The notes under the pieces: model-generated
Told to the model about the DNA's origin: nothing
Database searches by the model: none
The model's input: the letters and a program-made list of their open reading frames with translations, nothing else
Shown here: positions 34,691 to 44,592 of the stretch, piece by piece
Layout of the letters: each line of letters begins with the position of its first letter
Numbering within the stretch: position 1 is the stretch's first letter
Position numbers and translations under genes: made by a program
NCBI GenBank assembly: GCA_963921305.4
Contig: CAWUEX030000003.1
Span: 62,001-126,000 of the forward strand
DNA length: 64,000 bases
DNA from: CAWUEX02 sp963921305
Lineage (GTDB): Bacteria; Pseudomonadota; Alphaproteobacteria; Rhodospirillales; Rhodospirillaceae
Direction: 5' to 3'

Positions 34691-37636
34691 ATGACTTGGC
34701 AGCCGCCCTCTGCAGGCCTACTCCACCTGCCAAAGCCTTTCGATGAAGAGCTGCTTGGGCAGTTTGAGCAAAAGTGGCGTGACAACAGCGATGCACCGTC
34801 TTTTGACGAGCCTATTGAACTTGCAGGCGGGACGTCGGCAACCCTAGGTGACATGCTGAAGTGCCTCTTTGGCAACTCCAGGTATCTGGCCAATCTCGCG
34901 GTGAATAACGTCCCTCACATCGGCAAGGTTGTCGGCGACGGACCGGACCCTCCCTGGCGCGACATTTGTGAGGGCGTTAAGTCTCTCTCAGGCGTCAGCC
35001 AGCCGGACCTCCTCACCGGTCTACGCAAACAGAAAGCCGCTGCCGCTCTTCATATTGCGCTGTGCGAAATATGCGGCTGGTGGCCGCTGACGCGGATCAC
35101 CCAGGAATGGTCCACCTTCGCGGACCTCTGCGTGCGCGCGGCGCTGACCAATTTACTTCTGGCCGAACACGACAAAGAGAACATCGCCCTTCCCGACCCG
35201 GAGCATCCGGAGCAAGGCTGCGGTGTGTTTGTTCTGGCGTTGGGCAAACTCGGGGCCTTCGAACTGAACTACTCGTCGGACATTGACTTGATGGTGTTGT
35301 TTGACCCCGAAGCGCTGCCATATCGAGGCTCGAAGTCACCCCAAGAGTTTGCCGTTAAGCTCGCTAAGAATTTGGTTGCTATTTTGGATCAGCGCACACC
35401 GCAAGGCTATGTGTTCCGTACGGACTTACGGTTGCGCCCCGACCCGAGTTCGACCGCCATTGCAGTTTCGGTTTTGGCGGCCGAGCAGTACTACGAAAGC
35501 TGGGGACAGAACTGGGAACGCTCGGCGCTCATCAAGGCAAGACCGATTGCGGGTGACCAGATTTGTGCAGAACAGTTCTTGTCGAACCTCGAGCCCTTCA
35601 TCTGGCGCAAATCGCTCGACTTTTACGCCATTCAAGACATTCACTCGATCAAGCGCCAGATGTACGCGGCAAAAGGCGGGAGTGAGGTCGACGTCCTCGG
35701 CCATGACCTGAAAACCGGGCGCGGTGGCATTCGGGAAATTGAATTTTTCGCCCAAATTCAACAGCTTATCTGGGGCGGACGGATCCCGGAGGTGCGCACG
35801 CCCAGCACCTTAGCGGCATTGGGCGCTCTTCTAGATCAGCAGATCATCACGGACAATGTCCGCGCAGAACTTTCTGACAGCTATGTGTTTTTGCGCCATC
35901 TCGAGAACCGTTTACAAATGATCGGCGACGAACAGACACAGCAGGTTCCAGCCGATATCGACGAAGCGCGTAGGCTTGCGTGTTTCTTTGGCTATGACGA
36001 CTTTGATACTTTTGCATCAGATGTCGAGACTCATCTCCGCACAGTCGAAAGTCATTATGCGGACTTGTTCGAAGATTCTCCGTCGCTGGCGATTGAAGGC
36101 AATCTCGTTTTTACCGGTGCCGACCATGACCCCGAAACGCTAAGCAATCTCAGCCGGCTTGGTTTCGAAAACGCCGAAACTGTCTCCCGGCTCATCCGCG
36201 AATGGCATTACGGCAAATACCGCGCAACCAAGAGCACGAAATCCCGCCAAATCCTGACTGAGCTGATGCCGGGAGTCGTATCTGCCTTCTCTAAAACGAT
36301 GCAGCCCGACCGGGCTTTCATAAAATTTGATCAGTTCCTTCAAGGGTTGCCTGCCGGGGTTCAGATTTTTTCGATCTTCCAGCGTCACCCACAAGTTCTG
36401 GAATTGGTTGCGGAAATCATGGGCAACGCGCCCCGCCTTGCGGATTACCTCACCAGCGCGCCACAACGTCTAGACTATGTGGTCGATCCGGAATTTTTCT
36501 CGCCCCTGCAAGACACAGACGTCTTGCGGGAAGAACTCGGTGATGTGCTGCAGCGCACCGAAGAATTTGAGCTGAAACTCGACGCCAGCCGCAGGTGGAC
36601 GAACGACATGCGGTTCAGAGTCGGGATTCAAGCCCTGCGGGGAAACATCACGCTCCATGACGCCGCCGTGACACTCAGCGACATCGCCGAGACCAACATC
36701 CAGTTGCTGACCGCCGAAGTTGCCGAAGAGTTCACACGACAGTTCGGAAGCGTGAAAGATGGGACCTTCGCGGTCATGGGCTACGGTAAACTTGGCGCCA
36801 AAGAATTGACGCCCATTTCCGACCTGGACCTGGTCTTTGTCTACAATGCAGACCCAGATGGGGTATCTGAGGGCGGCGCGAGGTCACTTCCCGTCACGGC
36901 CTATTATTTGCGCTTTGCGCAACGCCTGAACTCCGCGTTGACGGTCATGACGGCGGAAGGCCGACTTTACGACGTCGATCTCCGCCTGCGCCCCGCCGGA
37001 GACCAGGGACCATTTGCCGCAAGCTTTGAAGCCTATTCAAAGTATTTGAAAGAGGATGCGTGGGTTTGGGAGAAACTGGCTCTTGTCAGGGCGCGGGTCG
37101 TATATGCGTCTGGGGACTTAGGCACGCGTTTGAGTAAACTCAGGATCCAAACGCTGCGGGCGATGCCAGATCGCCGGGAGCTCGCTGAAGCCATTACGGA
37201 AATGCGGGAGCGTATTCAGACGAACCTGCAGCAGAAACACGAATGGGACACGAAGCGCATCCCCGGCGGACAGATGGACACTGAATTTCTGCTCGACTTT
37301 CATGCCGTTGAAGCGGCACGCGCTCAAGGCCATGACATCTCGCCCCTCACCGCTGACATGCTGACCCTGATAAAAGAGTCAGAGAGCTTGTCGGAAGCGG
37401 ATCAAGCTGAAATAGAGTCGGCCTATGAACTCTGGGCGCAACTGTCTTGGCTGCTGCGGTTAACCGTGGCCAGCGACGGCGATGCCCTCAATCAGGTTCC
37501 TTTGGGCCTTGAGAGCCGGCTGCTGTCCTGTACGGCCGCAGCATCCCTAGATGACTTGAAAACACGCATCCGCGACCATACGTCCCACATCAGTCACCTT
37601 ATTGACCGGGACATCACCAGTCTCGTAAAGACTTGA
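34691..37636 (+). CDS. glnE: glutamine synthetase adenylyltransferase/deadenylylase
   Basis: This 981-residue two-headed nucleotidyltransferase adjusts glutamine synthetase activity in response to PII. The N-terminal deadenylylase head has GKLGAFELNYSSDIDLMVLF with D197/D199. The C-terminal adenylyltransferase head has GYGKLGAKELTPISDLDLVFVY (near residue 700). Both heads carry RLRP motifs. GAGG lies five bases before the ATG. The downstream neighbour is bcp. Confidence 0.96.
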   Translation: MTWQPPSAGLLHLPKPFDEELLGQFEQKWRDNSDAPSFDEPIELAGGTSATLGDMLKCLFGNSRYLANLAVNNVPHIGKVVGDGPDPPWRDICEGVKSLSGVSQPDLLTGLRKQKAAAALHIALCEICGWWPLTRITQEWSTFADLCVRAALTNLLLAEHDKENIALPDPEHPEQGCGVFVLALGKLGAFELNYSSDIDLMVLFDPEALPYRGSKSPQEFAVKLAKNLVAILDQRTPQGYVFRTDLRLRPDPSSTAIAVSVLAAEQYYESWGQNWERSALIKARPIAGDQICAEQFLSNLEPFIWRKSLDFYAIQDIHSIKRQMYAAKGGSEVDVLGHDLKTGRGGIREIEFFAQIQQLIWGGRIPEVRTPSTLAALGALLDQQIITDNVRAELSDSYVFLRHLENRLQMIGDEQTQQVPADIDEARRLACFFGYDDFDTFASDVETHLRTVESHYADLFEDSPSLAIEGNLVFTGADHDPETLSNLSRLGFENAETVSRLIREWHYGKYRATKSTKSRQILTELMPGVVSAFSKTMQPDRAFIKFDQFLQGLPAGVQIFSIFQRHPQVLELVAEIMGNAPRLADYLTSAPQRLDYVVDPEFFSPLQDTDVLREELGDVLQRTEEFELKLDASRRWTNDMRFRVGIQALRGNITLHDAAVTLSDIAETNIQLLTAEVAEEFTRQFGSVKDGTFAVMGYGKLGAKELTPISDLDLVFVYNADPDGVSEGGARSLPVTAYYLRFAQRLNSALTVMTAEGRLYDVDLRLRPAGDQGPFAASFEAYSKYLKEDAWVWEKLALVRARVVYASGDLGTRLSKLRIQTLRAMPDRRELAEAITEMRERIQTNLQQKHEWDTKRIPGGQMDTEFLLDFHAVEAARAQGHDISPLTADMLTLIKESESLSEADQAEIESAYELWAQLSWLLRLTVASDGDALNQVPLGLESRLLSCTAAASLDDLKTRIRDHTSHISHLIDRDITSLVKT

Positions 37637-37680
37637 GCCCCTTGCTGGGCCACAAATTTGAACTGGAGGACACGACCACC

Positions 37681-38145
37681 ATGGCGACAAAGATCGGTAA
37701 CAAAGCGCCCGCTTTCACACTCCCCACAGACGACGGAAGCAAAGTGGCTTTAAGCAAGCTCAAAGGCCAGAACGTCGTCTTGTACTTTTATCCGAAGGAC
37801 GACACGCCAGGCTGTACAAAAGAGGCCTGTGGATTCCGCGACAACATGAAAAAGCTGGAGAAGCTTAATACCGTTGTCATCGGGGTATCAAAAGATCCAA
37901 TCAAGAAGCACGAAAAGTTTAAGGCCAAGTACGACCTCAACTTTCCGCTCGGCTCGGATGAAGACTCAGACGTCTGCGAGAAGTACGGCGTGTGGAAAGA
38001 AAAATCCATGTATGGCCGGACCTACATGGGCATTGAGCGCTCGACGTTCCTCATTGACGACAAAGGCGTTCTGCGTGCGGAATGGCGCAAGGTGAAAGTG
38101 CCAGGTCATGTCGAAGAGGTGCTGGCCGCGGTCAAAGACCTCTAG
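37681..38145 (+). CDS. bcp: thioredoxin-dependent peroxiredoxin, Bcp/PrxQ
   Basis: This is a 154-residue atypical 2-Cys peroxiredoxin. Peroxidatic Cys45 and resolving Cys50 lie in DTPGCTKEAC, and PxxxTxxC is intact. The ATG at 37681 is preceded by GGAGG (13 nt away). An in-frame upstream start overlaps the glnE end and is less likely. It reduces hydroperoxides with thioredoxin in the cytosol. Confidence 0.95.
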   Translation: MATKIGNKAPAFTLPTDDGSKVALSKLKGQNVVLYFYPKDDTPGCTKEACGFRDNMKKLEKLNTVVIGVSKDPIKKHEKFKAKYDLNFPLGSDEDSDVCEKYGVWKEKSMYGRTYMGIERSTFLIDDKGVLRAEWRKVKVPGHVEEVLAAVKDL

Positions 38146-38166
38146 GATAACTGCGCAGAAATCTGA

Positions 38167-39304
38167 TTAGCCGGACGGAGCGCCTTGCGCCTCGATGTCC
38201 TCACTGCCTTGAATCTTGGCGGCCAGCGACGCAGACATGAATTGATCCAAGTCGCCATCGAGCACGCCTTGGGTGTCTGACGTTTCGACATTGGTGCGCA
38301 AGTCTTTGACCATCTGGTAGGGCTGCAACACGTAGGACCTGATCTGATGGCCCCAGCCGATATCGGACTTGGTGTCTTCGGTGGCTTGGGCCTGTTCCTC
38401 ACGCTTCTGCAGTTCCAGTTCGTACAAACGGGCGCGCAGCATGTCCCAGCACTTGGCACGGTTCTGGTGCTGCGACCGCTCACTTTGGCATTGCACGACG
38501 ATCCCAGACGGCTGGTGGGTGATGCGCACTGCACTGTCGGTTTTGTTGACGTGCTGGCCACCGGCACCGGACGACCGGTACGTATCAATGCGGCAGTCCT
38601 TTTCTTCGATCTCGACTTCAATGGTGTCGTCGATCACCGGAAACACCCAGACCGAGGCAAAACTGGTGTGGCGGCGGGCCGAAGAGTCGTATGGCGAAAT
38701 GCGCACCAGGCGATGCACGCCGCTTTCCGTCTTCAACCAGCCATAAGCGTTGTGACCCGAGATCTTATAGGTCACAGACTTGAGACCCGCCTCGTCGCCG
38801 GGACTTTCCTCCACGTACTCGACTTTGTAACCGTGGGCCTCGGCCCACCGCGCGTACATACGCGATAGCATCTCGGCCCAATCCTGAGCCTCCGTACCTC
38901 CGGCGCCGGCATGAATTTCGATGTAGCAGTCGTTGGAGTCCGCCTCACCAGACAGCAGACTTTCCAGCTCCTGTTTCTTGGCACTTACTTTGAGGGCCTC
39001 AAGCGCCGCTTCGCCTTCCGCGACCGTGTCCGCGTCTTCTTCAGCTTCGCCGAGTTCAATTAAAGTGACGGCATCCTCAAGGCCTTGTTCAAGCCCTTTA
39101 AAGTTGCTGATGGAGGATTCGAGCTGTTGGCGTTCACGCATGATTTTCTGCGCTTCGGCTTGATCATTCCAAAGTTCGGGGTCTTCTGCCTTGGCGTTCA
39201 GCTCTTCCAGCCTGAGGACAGCCTGGTCCCAGTCAAAGATGCCTCCTCAGCAGCGCCATGGCCTGCTTGATCTCAGAGATTTTGGCTTCAGCTTCGGCGC
39301 GCAT
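38167..39304 (-). CDS. prfB: peptide chain release factor 2 (programmed +1 frameshift)
   Basis: RF2 terminates translation at UGA and UAA. The gene is in two frames: 23 codons from the ATG at 39304 to CTT-TGA (stop at 39235-39233), then the +1 frame from GAC at 39234 for 355 codons, giving 378 residues. GGQ for peptidyl release is in SGAGGQHVNKTDSAVR. The codon-recognition tripeptide, SPF in E. coli, reads SPY here (RISPYDSSARRHTSF). The first frame alone makes only a 23-residue peptide, so the frameshift is required. It lies downstream of mrcA and the Cys-rich protein gene in the same direction. Confidence 0.95.
39232..39247 (-). promoter_or_regulatory. prfB autoregulatory frameshift site
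   Basis: The minus strand reads AGGAGG CAT CTT TGA C. An internal Shine-Dalgarno-like AGGAGG three bases before the CTT codon and the slippery CTT-TGA-C match the classic RF2 site of E. coli (AGGGGGTATCTTTGAC). When RF2 is scarce, ribosomes pause at UGA and slip +1. Confidence 0.95.
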
Positions 39305-39395
39305 CGCCTGTCCCTTTCCGGCTTAGATCGACGCGGAGGTGTACGTGATCTTCCCCCGCCGGATCAAGCCCGCAACTGGGTTAAAATAGCAGGAT

Positions 39396-40148
39396 TCAAT
39401 ACGGGGACTGTGGGCGTTCGGGCAGCGTATGACCCTCCGGGTCGCCACCAGCCTCTTTGATGGCGCGGCGATACGCTTTGTCCGACGTAAAGGGCTCCGT
39501 CGGTTCGAACGCAGAGACTTTGGTGGGAATGATGCGGCCACCAGACTTCGGCAGCACCATCAGATATTCCATGTCACGGCCAATCAGTTGAATGGGCTGA
39601 TTGCGTTTTGAGAACACGCGCCGCATGCGGGCGGACTCATCGTAATACGCCTCGTACTGCTCTTCGTCTTTGTCGAACATGTATTCAAAGGCTTCGATCA
39701 TCTCATTGACGAACTCGCGTTCGACCACGTGCAAGTTCGAAATCACCCAACACCGGTCTTCGAAATCCCAGTAGTGCGCCAGGCCGACGAGCTCGCCACT
39801 TTTAGTGAAGTAAGGAAAGAACGGAAACGCCCGGCAGGCCAGCGACCGGTTCTCCCGCTCGCAAAACTCGACACCTTTGCATTCCACGGCGCAGGCCGTG
39901 TCCGGCAGTTCTTTGACGATTTTCTTGGACGCTTTGTCAAAGGCTTTGAATGGGAACCAAAGGTCGGTGCGCCCCTTGAGGAGTTTCCACTCTTCCTTTT
40001 CGACAATGGGAATGGCGTTCTCGGTCGAGCAACATACGGGCACACCATCGTTGAGGGGTGCGCAAATGCGCCCACAATCAACTTTCTTAGAAATTGCCGC
40101 AGAAAACATGTCGTACATCTTGGCAAAATCTTTTTTCTTCGCGGTCAT
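39396..40148 (-). CDS. Cys-rich YkgJ-like metal-chelating domain protein
   Basis: This 250-residue cytosolic protein has a cysteine pattern similar to the zinc/iron-chelating YkgJ family: DCGRICAPL, PVCCSTENAIPI, ACAVECKGVEFCERE and SLACRAFPFFPYF within residues 25-112. It is followed by a helical C-terminus with EFVNEMIEAFEYMFD. Metal binding is inferred from the motif, and the biological role is unknown. It is the gene between mrcA and prfB; its stop is about 90 bp from the prfB start. Confidence 0.7.
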   Translation of the reverse strand: MTAKKKDFAKMYDMFSAAISKKVDCGRICAPLNDGVPVCCSTENAIPIVEKEEWKLLKGRTDLWFPFKAFDKASKKIVKELPDTACAVECKGVEFCERENRSLACRAFPFFPYFTKSGELVGLAHYWDFEDRCWVISNLHVVEREFVNEMIEAFEYMFDKDEEQYEAYYDESARMRRVFSKRNQPIQLIGRDMEYLMVLPKSGGRIIPTKVSAFEPTEPFTSDKAYRRAIKEAGGDPEGHTLPERPQSPY

Positions 40149-40157
40149 GTAACTTCC

Positions 40158-42590
40158 CTAATAAAGGCCGCCTGCGGCAGGTTGAGTATCTGTGGAGGTT
40201 CCGAAGGTCATTGCCGCCGCGCCACCAACCACAGCGGTCTTTCGGGTCGGCGCGGTACCAGGCTTGAACGCTTCGAGGATGACGTTGCGGGTTCCGGGAG
40301 GGGCGACCAATCCCGTGTCCGGATCGACACGGACCAGCACGATGTTCTCAGGGCTGCGGAACGGTGTGGCCGGCTCATTCCTCAAGGCTTCGGCCATAAA
40401 ATCCCGGAAGATGGGGGACGCAACCGTTGAGCCGGTTTCATTGGCTCCCAGCGTGCGCGGCTCGTCGAAGCCGACGAACACGCCGACGGCTAAGTTCGGC
40501 GAGAACCCCAGGAACCACGCGTCGAAGACGTCGTTTGACGTGCCCGTCTTTCCGGCCAAGGGTTTGCCAACGGTTGCCACGCGGCGCCCCGTACCCCGAT
40601 CCACAGCGCCTTGCAGGATGGAGACCATCTGATAGGCACTGGCAGGATCGGTCAACTGCTGACGCGGATCAGGCAACTCCGGCGGATAGGTGCGCCCCCA
40701 GTCTTCAGAGAGACACTCCGGGCATTCTCTGGTGTCAGACCGAACAATCGTTGCGCCATTGCGGTCTTGCACACGGTCAATCAATCGCGGTTCGATCTCT
40801 TTTCCGCCGTTGACCAGCATGGCGTAGGCGGCTGTGATATCCAGCAACGTGGTTTCCTGCGATCCCAGCGACGCGGATAAGTTGGTCGGCAGGTCGTTAA
40901 CGATACCGAAACGGCGCGCGTATTCGCCGACGATCTCCATGCCAACGGCTTGCGCCAAACGCACGGTCATGAGGTTCTGTGATTTCTCAATGCCTGTACG
41001 TAGTGTCGACTCGCCGTAGTAGCGGCCGCTGTAATTCTTGGGCTTCCATTTGGGAAGACCCGGACCCTGATCGATAACGAAGGGCGCATCGAGCACCAGG
41101 GTCGATGGCGTGTACCCATTGTCGAGAGCCGCCAAATAGACAAACGGCTTAAAGGCCGAACCGGGTTGGCGCTGGGCCTGGGTGGCGCGGTTGAACTCCG
41201 ACATGTCGTAGGAAAAGCCGCCGGTCATAGCAAGCACGCGCCCGGTGCGCGGGTCCATCGCCACTAGGGCACCGCTGACATCGGGAACTTGTTTCAGGCT
41301 GTATGTCCCCGCCGGATAGGCGTTGCCCTCACCGTCTTGGGCAACGGCCTCAACGAACACGATGTCGCCTTCGGTGACCACTTGGTCGACCCGATCGACC
41401 CGTGGTCCGATTTTCTGGTCTTCCAGCCATGGGCGGGCCCATCTGAGTTCGGCGAGCGGCAAACGCCCAAGCCGTGCGTCCGTGAACACCAACTCGGCGT
41501 CATCATCGTTAACCTTGCGGACGACAGCCACCTGCCAGGACTCAGGCGCACCGGGCGGCGGCTCGAACGTACGCAGGCGCTCCGCCCAGCCCGCACCCAC
41601 CGGCATGCGGGCGAGTGGGCCGCGCCAGCCGTGGCGGCGGTCGTAGTCAAGCAGGCCTTTACGCAGCACTTTGTCGGCGATGGCTTGAAGGTCCGGCTCC
41701 AGTGACGTGCGCACGGCCAGTCCGCCACGGTAGAGCGCATCCGTTCCAAACTGCTGCTGCAGATCGCGCCGCACCGCTTCGGCGAAGTAATCGCCGCCAG
41801 CGACATATTCGGTTTCATCCCGCCGGCGTACCACGATGTCCTCGGCCCGCGCGGTCCTGGCCTCGGCCCCGGTGATATTGCCGTCATCCAGCATACGATT
41901 GATGACGTAGTCACGGCGATCGCGGGCCGCTTCCGGGCGGCGGATCGGATGATAGTTGTTCGGCGCCTTGGGCAGTCCGGCAAGATAAGCCGCTTCGGAC
42001 AACGTCAACTCGTCGAGAGACTTGTTGAAATAATTCATCGCCGCAGCGGCGACGCCGTAGGACCCGAACCCAAGGTAAATTTCGTTGAGGTACAGCTCGA
42101 GAATGTGATCCTTGGTGTAGGTCTGTTCGATCCTGAGCGCGAGGATCGCCTCTTTAATCTTGCGGTCGAGGCTGTATTCGTTGGTCAGTAGGAAGTTCTT
42201 CGCGACCTGCTGAGTGATGGTCGATGCCCCGACCATGCGCCGGTCGGAGAATTGCGCCTCCACATTGGTGACGACGGCGCGGGCAATGCCAAAGAAGTCG
42301 AGGCCTGGGTGGGAGTAAAACGTCTTATCTTCTGCCGACAGGAACGCATCCACGACACGCTGCGGAATGGCGTCGAACGGAACAAAGACGCGGCCTTCGA
42401 CGGCGTACTCCTCAATCAACCTGCCGTCACCGGCGTAGACACGTGACATGACGGAGGGCTCATAATCGGCAAGCTGGCGGTAATCGGGAAGCTCTCGGCC
42501 GTACTCGTAGAATACCCACACGAGCACTGCGCCGGCCGCGAAAATGCCGAGCATCGTCAGACAGAAACCTATCGCGAGCAGGCGGCCCAT
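40158..42590 (-). CDS. mrcA: penicillin-binding protein 1A
   Basis: This is an 810-residue bifunctional peptidoglycan synthase. An N-terminal anchor (about 7-28) is followed by the GT51 glycosyltransferase (catalytic E87 in SAEDKTFYSHPG; GASTITQQVAKN; RKIKEAILALRIE). An OB-like linker precedes the transpeptidase, with SxxK in PGSAFKPFVYLA and KTGTSNDVFDAWF. It lies downstream of the amidase gene in the same direction, a typical alphaproteobacterial order that places a wall hydrolase and a wall synthase together. Confidence 0.95.
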   Translation of the reverse strand: MGRLLAIGFCLTMLGIFAAGAVLVWVFYEYGRELPDYRQLADYEPSVMSRVYAGDGRLIEEYAVEGRVFVPFDAIPQRVVDAFLSAEDKTFYSHPGLDFFGIARAVVTNVEAQFSDRRMVGASTITQQVAKNFLLTNEYSLDRKIKEAILALRIEQTYTKDHILELYLNEIYLGFGSYGVAAAAMNYFNKSLDELTLSEAAYLAGLPKAPNNYHPIRRPEAARDRRDYVINRMLDDGNITGAEARTARAEDIVVRRRDETEYVAGGDYFAEAVRRDLQQQFGTDALYRGGLAVRTSLEPDLQAIADKVLRKGLLDYDRRHGWRGPLARMPVGAGWAERLRTFEPPPGAPESWQVAVVRKVNDDDAELVFTDARLGRLPLAELRWARPWLEDQKIGPRVDRVDQVVTEGDIVFVEAVAQDGEGNAYPAGTYSLKQVPDVSGALVAMDPRTGRVLAMTGGFSYDMSEFNRATQAQRQPGSAFKPFVYLAALDNGYTPSTLVLDAPFVIDQGPGLPKWKPKNYSGRYYGESTLRTGIEKSQNLMTVRLAQAVGMEIVGEYARRFGIVNDLPTNLSASLGSQETTLLDITAAYAMLVNGGKEIEPRLIDRVQDRNGATIVRSDTRECPECLSEDWGRTYPPELPDPRQQLTDPASAYQMVSILQGAVDRGTGRRVATVGKPLAGKTGTSNDVFDAWFLGFSPNLAVGVFVGFDEPRTLGANETGSTVASPIFRDFMAEALRNEPATPFRSPENIVLVRVDPDTGLVAPPGTRNVILEAFKPGTAPTRKTAVVGGAAAMTFGTSTDTQPAAGGLY

Positions 42591-42736
42591 GGGTTTGTAA
42601 ATCGCCTCGTTGTCGTCTCAGGTCAGCTTGGCGGGACTATAGCAGACCAGTGCCATTTCACACCTTCTTTGAGCACTGAAAAGCCCTGTAAGCAGAGGAA
42701 TACTGGCCCTTCATGGCGAAACCATGTCGGACCACA

Positions 42737-44080
42737 CTACGTGCGCCGGTCGATCGGCACGTCCGCAAAGTAGCGGTCAAACGCCCGGACGATCGCGTTG
42801 GCCAGCTTCTGCCGATACGCCGACTGTTTTAGGGCGCGCTCGTCCTGCCGGTTAGAAAGGTAGCCCATCTCCAACAGGACAGACGGGACGTCCGGTGCCT
42901 TGAGCACGGCGAAGCCAGCGAACCGGTGGGTGTTGCGCAGCAGATTGATCTCTTTGCGCAGCTCGCTGATCAGGCCCGTGGCTAAATGGGCGCCGAGGTT
43001 CATGCTCTCACGTTGCGCCAGGTCGATCAGAATATTACGGACCTCAGAAGACTCCGTTGATAAGTCCATGCCGATAATCACGTCGGCTTTGTTCTCTTTC
43101 GCGGCCAAGGCGGCAGCCTCCTTATCCGAGGCCGTCTCAGACAACGTGTAAACAGATGCGCCGCGGACATCGGATCGCCCCAGGGAGTCAGCGTGGAGCG
43201 AAATAAAAGCGTTCGCCGCTGCGCGCCGGGCGATATCGATGCGCTGACGCAAACGCAGGGAAATATCGCGATTTCGGGTCATTACGACTTTGTAGCGTCC
43301 CGTGCCCTCTAACGTTGATTTGAGCTGACGCGCCGCAGCGAGTGAGACGTCCTTCTCGCGGGTGCCGCTGACCCCTATGGCACCTGGATCCACGCCGCCA
43401 TGACCCGCATCAATGGCAATCACAGGTTTGCGGTCTGAGGCCCGGACCGCCGGCTTGCGCTGTGGAAAGGGAATATCATCACGCGCCGTGGATACCACAT
43501 CAGCCGGTTCGGGCGTTTGCGGTCTGAGGTCAAAAATTGATGGATCGGACTGGGCCACTTCGATGACGTTCGCGGGTCCGGCTTTGCCGAGAAAGGCAGC
43601 CCGCGATACCGGCTGCAAATCAACCACCAGCCGCCAGGGTGTCGACGCCGTTGGCGCGAGCATGAACGCCCGATCCACATTGGCCGCCTCGCTCAAATCA
43701 AGAACCACGCGGGATTGTCCTGGCTGGAACAAGCCGTAGCGGAGATCCCGCACCACCCCGGCGCCGGACGTTTGCAGGCCTTCTGGCAGCTGCCACTCGA
43801 TCTCCGGCAGATCGATCACTGTCCGGTAAGGGTCGGGCAGTTGAAAGACACGGAAACCTGGGCCGGACGTGAGTTCCAGGACGATACGGGTATGGGTGCC
43901 GTGGTCGTGGACACGGAAAGCCGTCGCCGCTCCAGCAGCCCAGACCGCCGGAACGCCTCCGCCGGCAAAGCCAACCAGCGTCGCGAGCCCTGTCAGGGCG
44001 CCACGGCGGCTCAGCCGGGGATTTATTCCGTCTTTCCTAAGAGCCCGCAGCCCCTTGCGATTGTTCTTTTGACCGGACAT
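42737..44080 (-). CDS. amiC: Tat-exported N-acetylmuramoyl-L-alanine amidase (AMIN + Amidase_3)
   Basis: This 447-residue hydrolase splits septal peptidoglycan during division. The N-terminus carries a twin-arginine signal (SRRGALTGLATLVGF near 24-38). An AMIN domain (about 60-150: FRVHDHGTHTRIVLELTSG) targets it to the septum. The zinc domain starts AIDAGHGGVDPGAIG (about 221-235), with the Glu in GTREKDVSL and His in FISLHADS. It sits between rne and mrcA, transcribed away from rne. Confidence 0.93.
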   Translation of the reverse strand: MSGQKNNRKGLRALRKDGINPRLSRRGALTGLATLVGFAGGGVPAVWAAGAATAFRVHDHGTHTRIVLELTSGPGFRVFQLPDPYRTVIDLPEIEWQLPEGLQTSGAGVVRDLRYGLFQPGQSRVVLDLSEAANVDRAFMLAPTASTPWRLVVDLQPVSRAAFLGKAGPANVIEVAQSDPSIFDLRPQTPEPADVVSTARDDIPFPQRKPAVRASDRKPVIAIDAGHGGVDPGAIGVSGTREKDVSLAAARQLKSTLEGTGRYKVVMTRNRDISLRLRQRIDIARRAAANAFISLHADSLGRSDVRGASVYTLSETASDKEAAALAAKENKADVIIGMDLSTESSEVRNILIDLAQRESMNLGAHLATGLISELRKEINLLRNTHRFAGFAVLKAPDVPSVLLEMGYLSNRQDERALKQSAYRQKLANAIVRAFDRYFADVPIDRRT

Positions 44081-44592
44081 TTGTTCTAGATATGGTGTAA
44101 CGCGTTAGAATCTAATCATAATATAGACTTTTTCGACGACTCCGTACAGTCCATCGTCATTCGGGAGTCTGTCTTCAAGGGCTATCGTTAAGAATTTATT
44201 GAGCGGCGTCGGGCAAATCGTTAAGTTGCTAGCGCTGGGCCAAGTGCGCAGCATTGCCAAGCCCCCTTGCCCGACACCGTTTTCCGTGCCGGCGGGGCTG
44301 ATAAGGCGATGTGGCGGAGCAACTCAGACCCTTTCAAAAGCCGATGGTCACGTTTCGTGCCAACCGGCCCCGAATAACAACCAAGGTGTTGGCGTGAACC
44401 CGACCCCACATAACCGTAAATCTCACCAAACCGGTATTGGCCCTGTTGGGCTGCTTGCCGGTGCTGGTCTTGAGACGCATTGCGATACCGGTGGGTCGTC
44501 TATGAACGCACGCTCAGCACATATGTCATCTCGCCGGAGAGGGCGCCTGCATGCAGTGCTGACCGCTTCGGCCGTAAGGAGTTACCCGAAGA
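44081..44592 (+). promoter_or_regulatory. long non-coding leader upstream of rne
   Basis: This 512-bp gap separates the divergent amidase and rne genes and contains no convincing gene. TAAGGAG at 44575-44581 is the rne ribosome site. The rne 5' untranslated region is long and structured in other bacteria and serves autoregulation by RNase E; the same is likely here but is inferred. No terminator or riboswitch consensus is visible. Confidence 0.5.
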
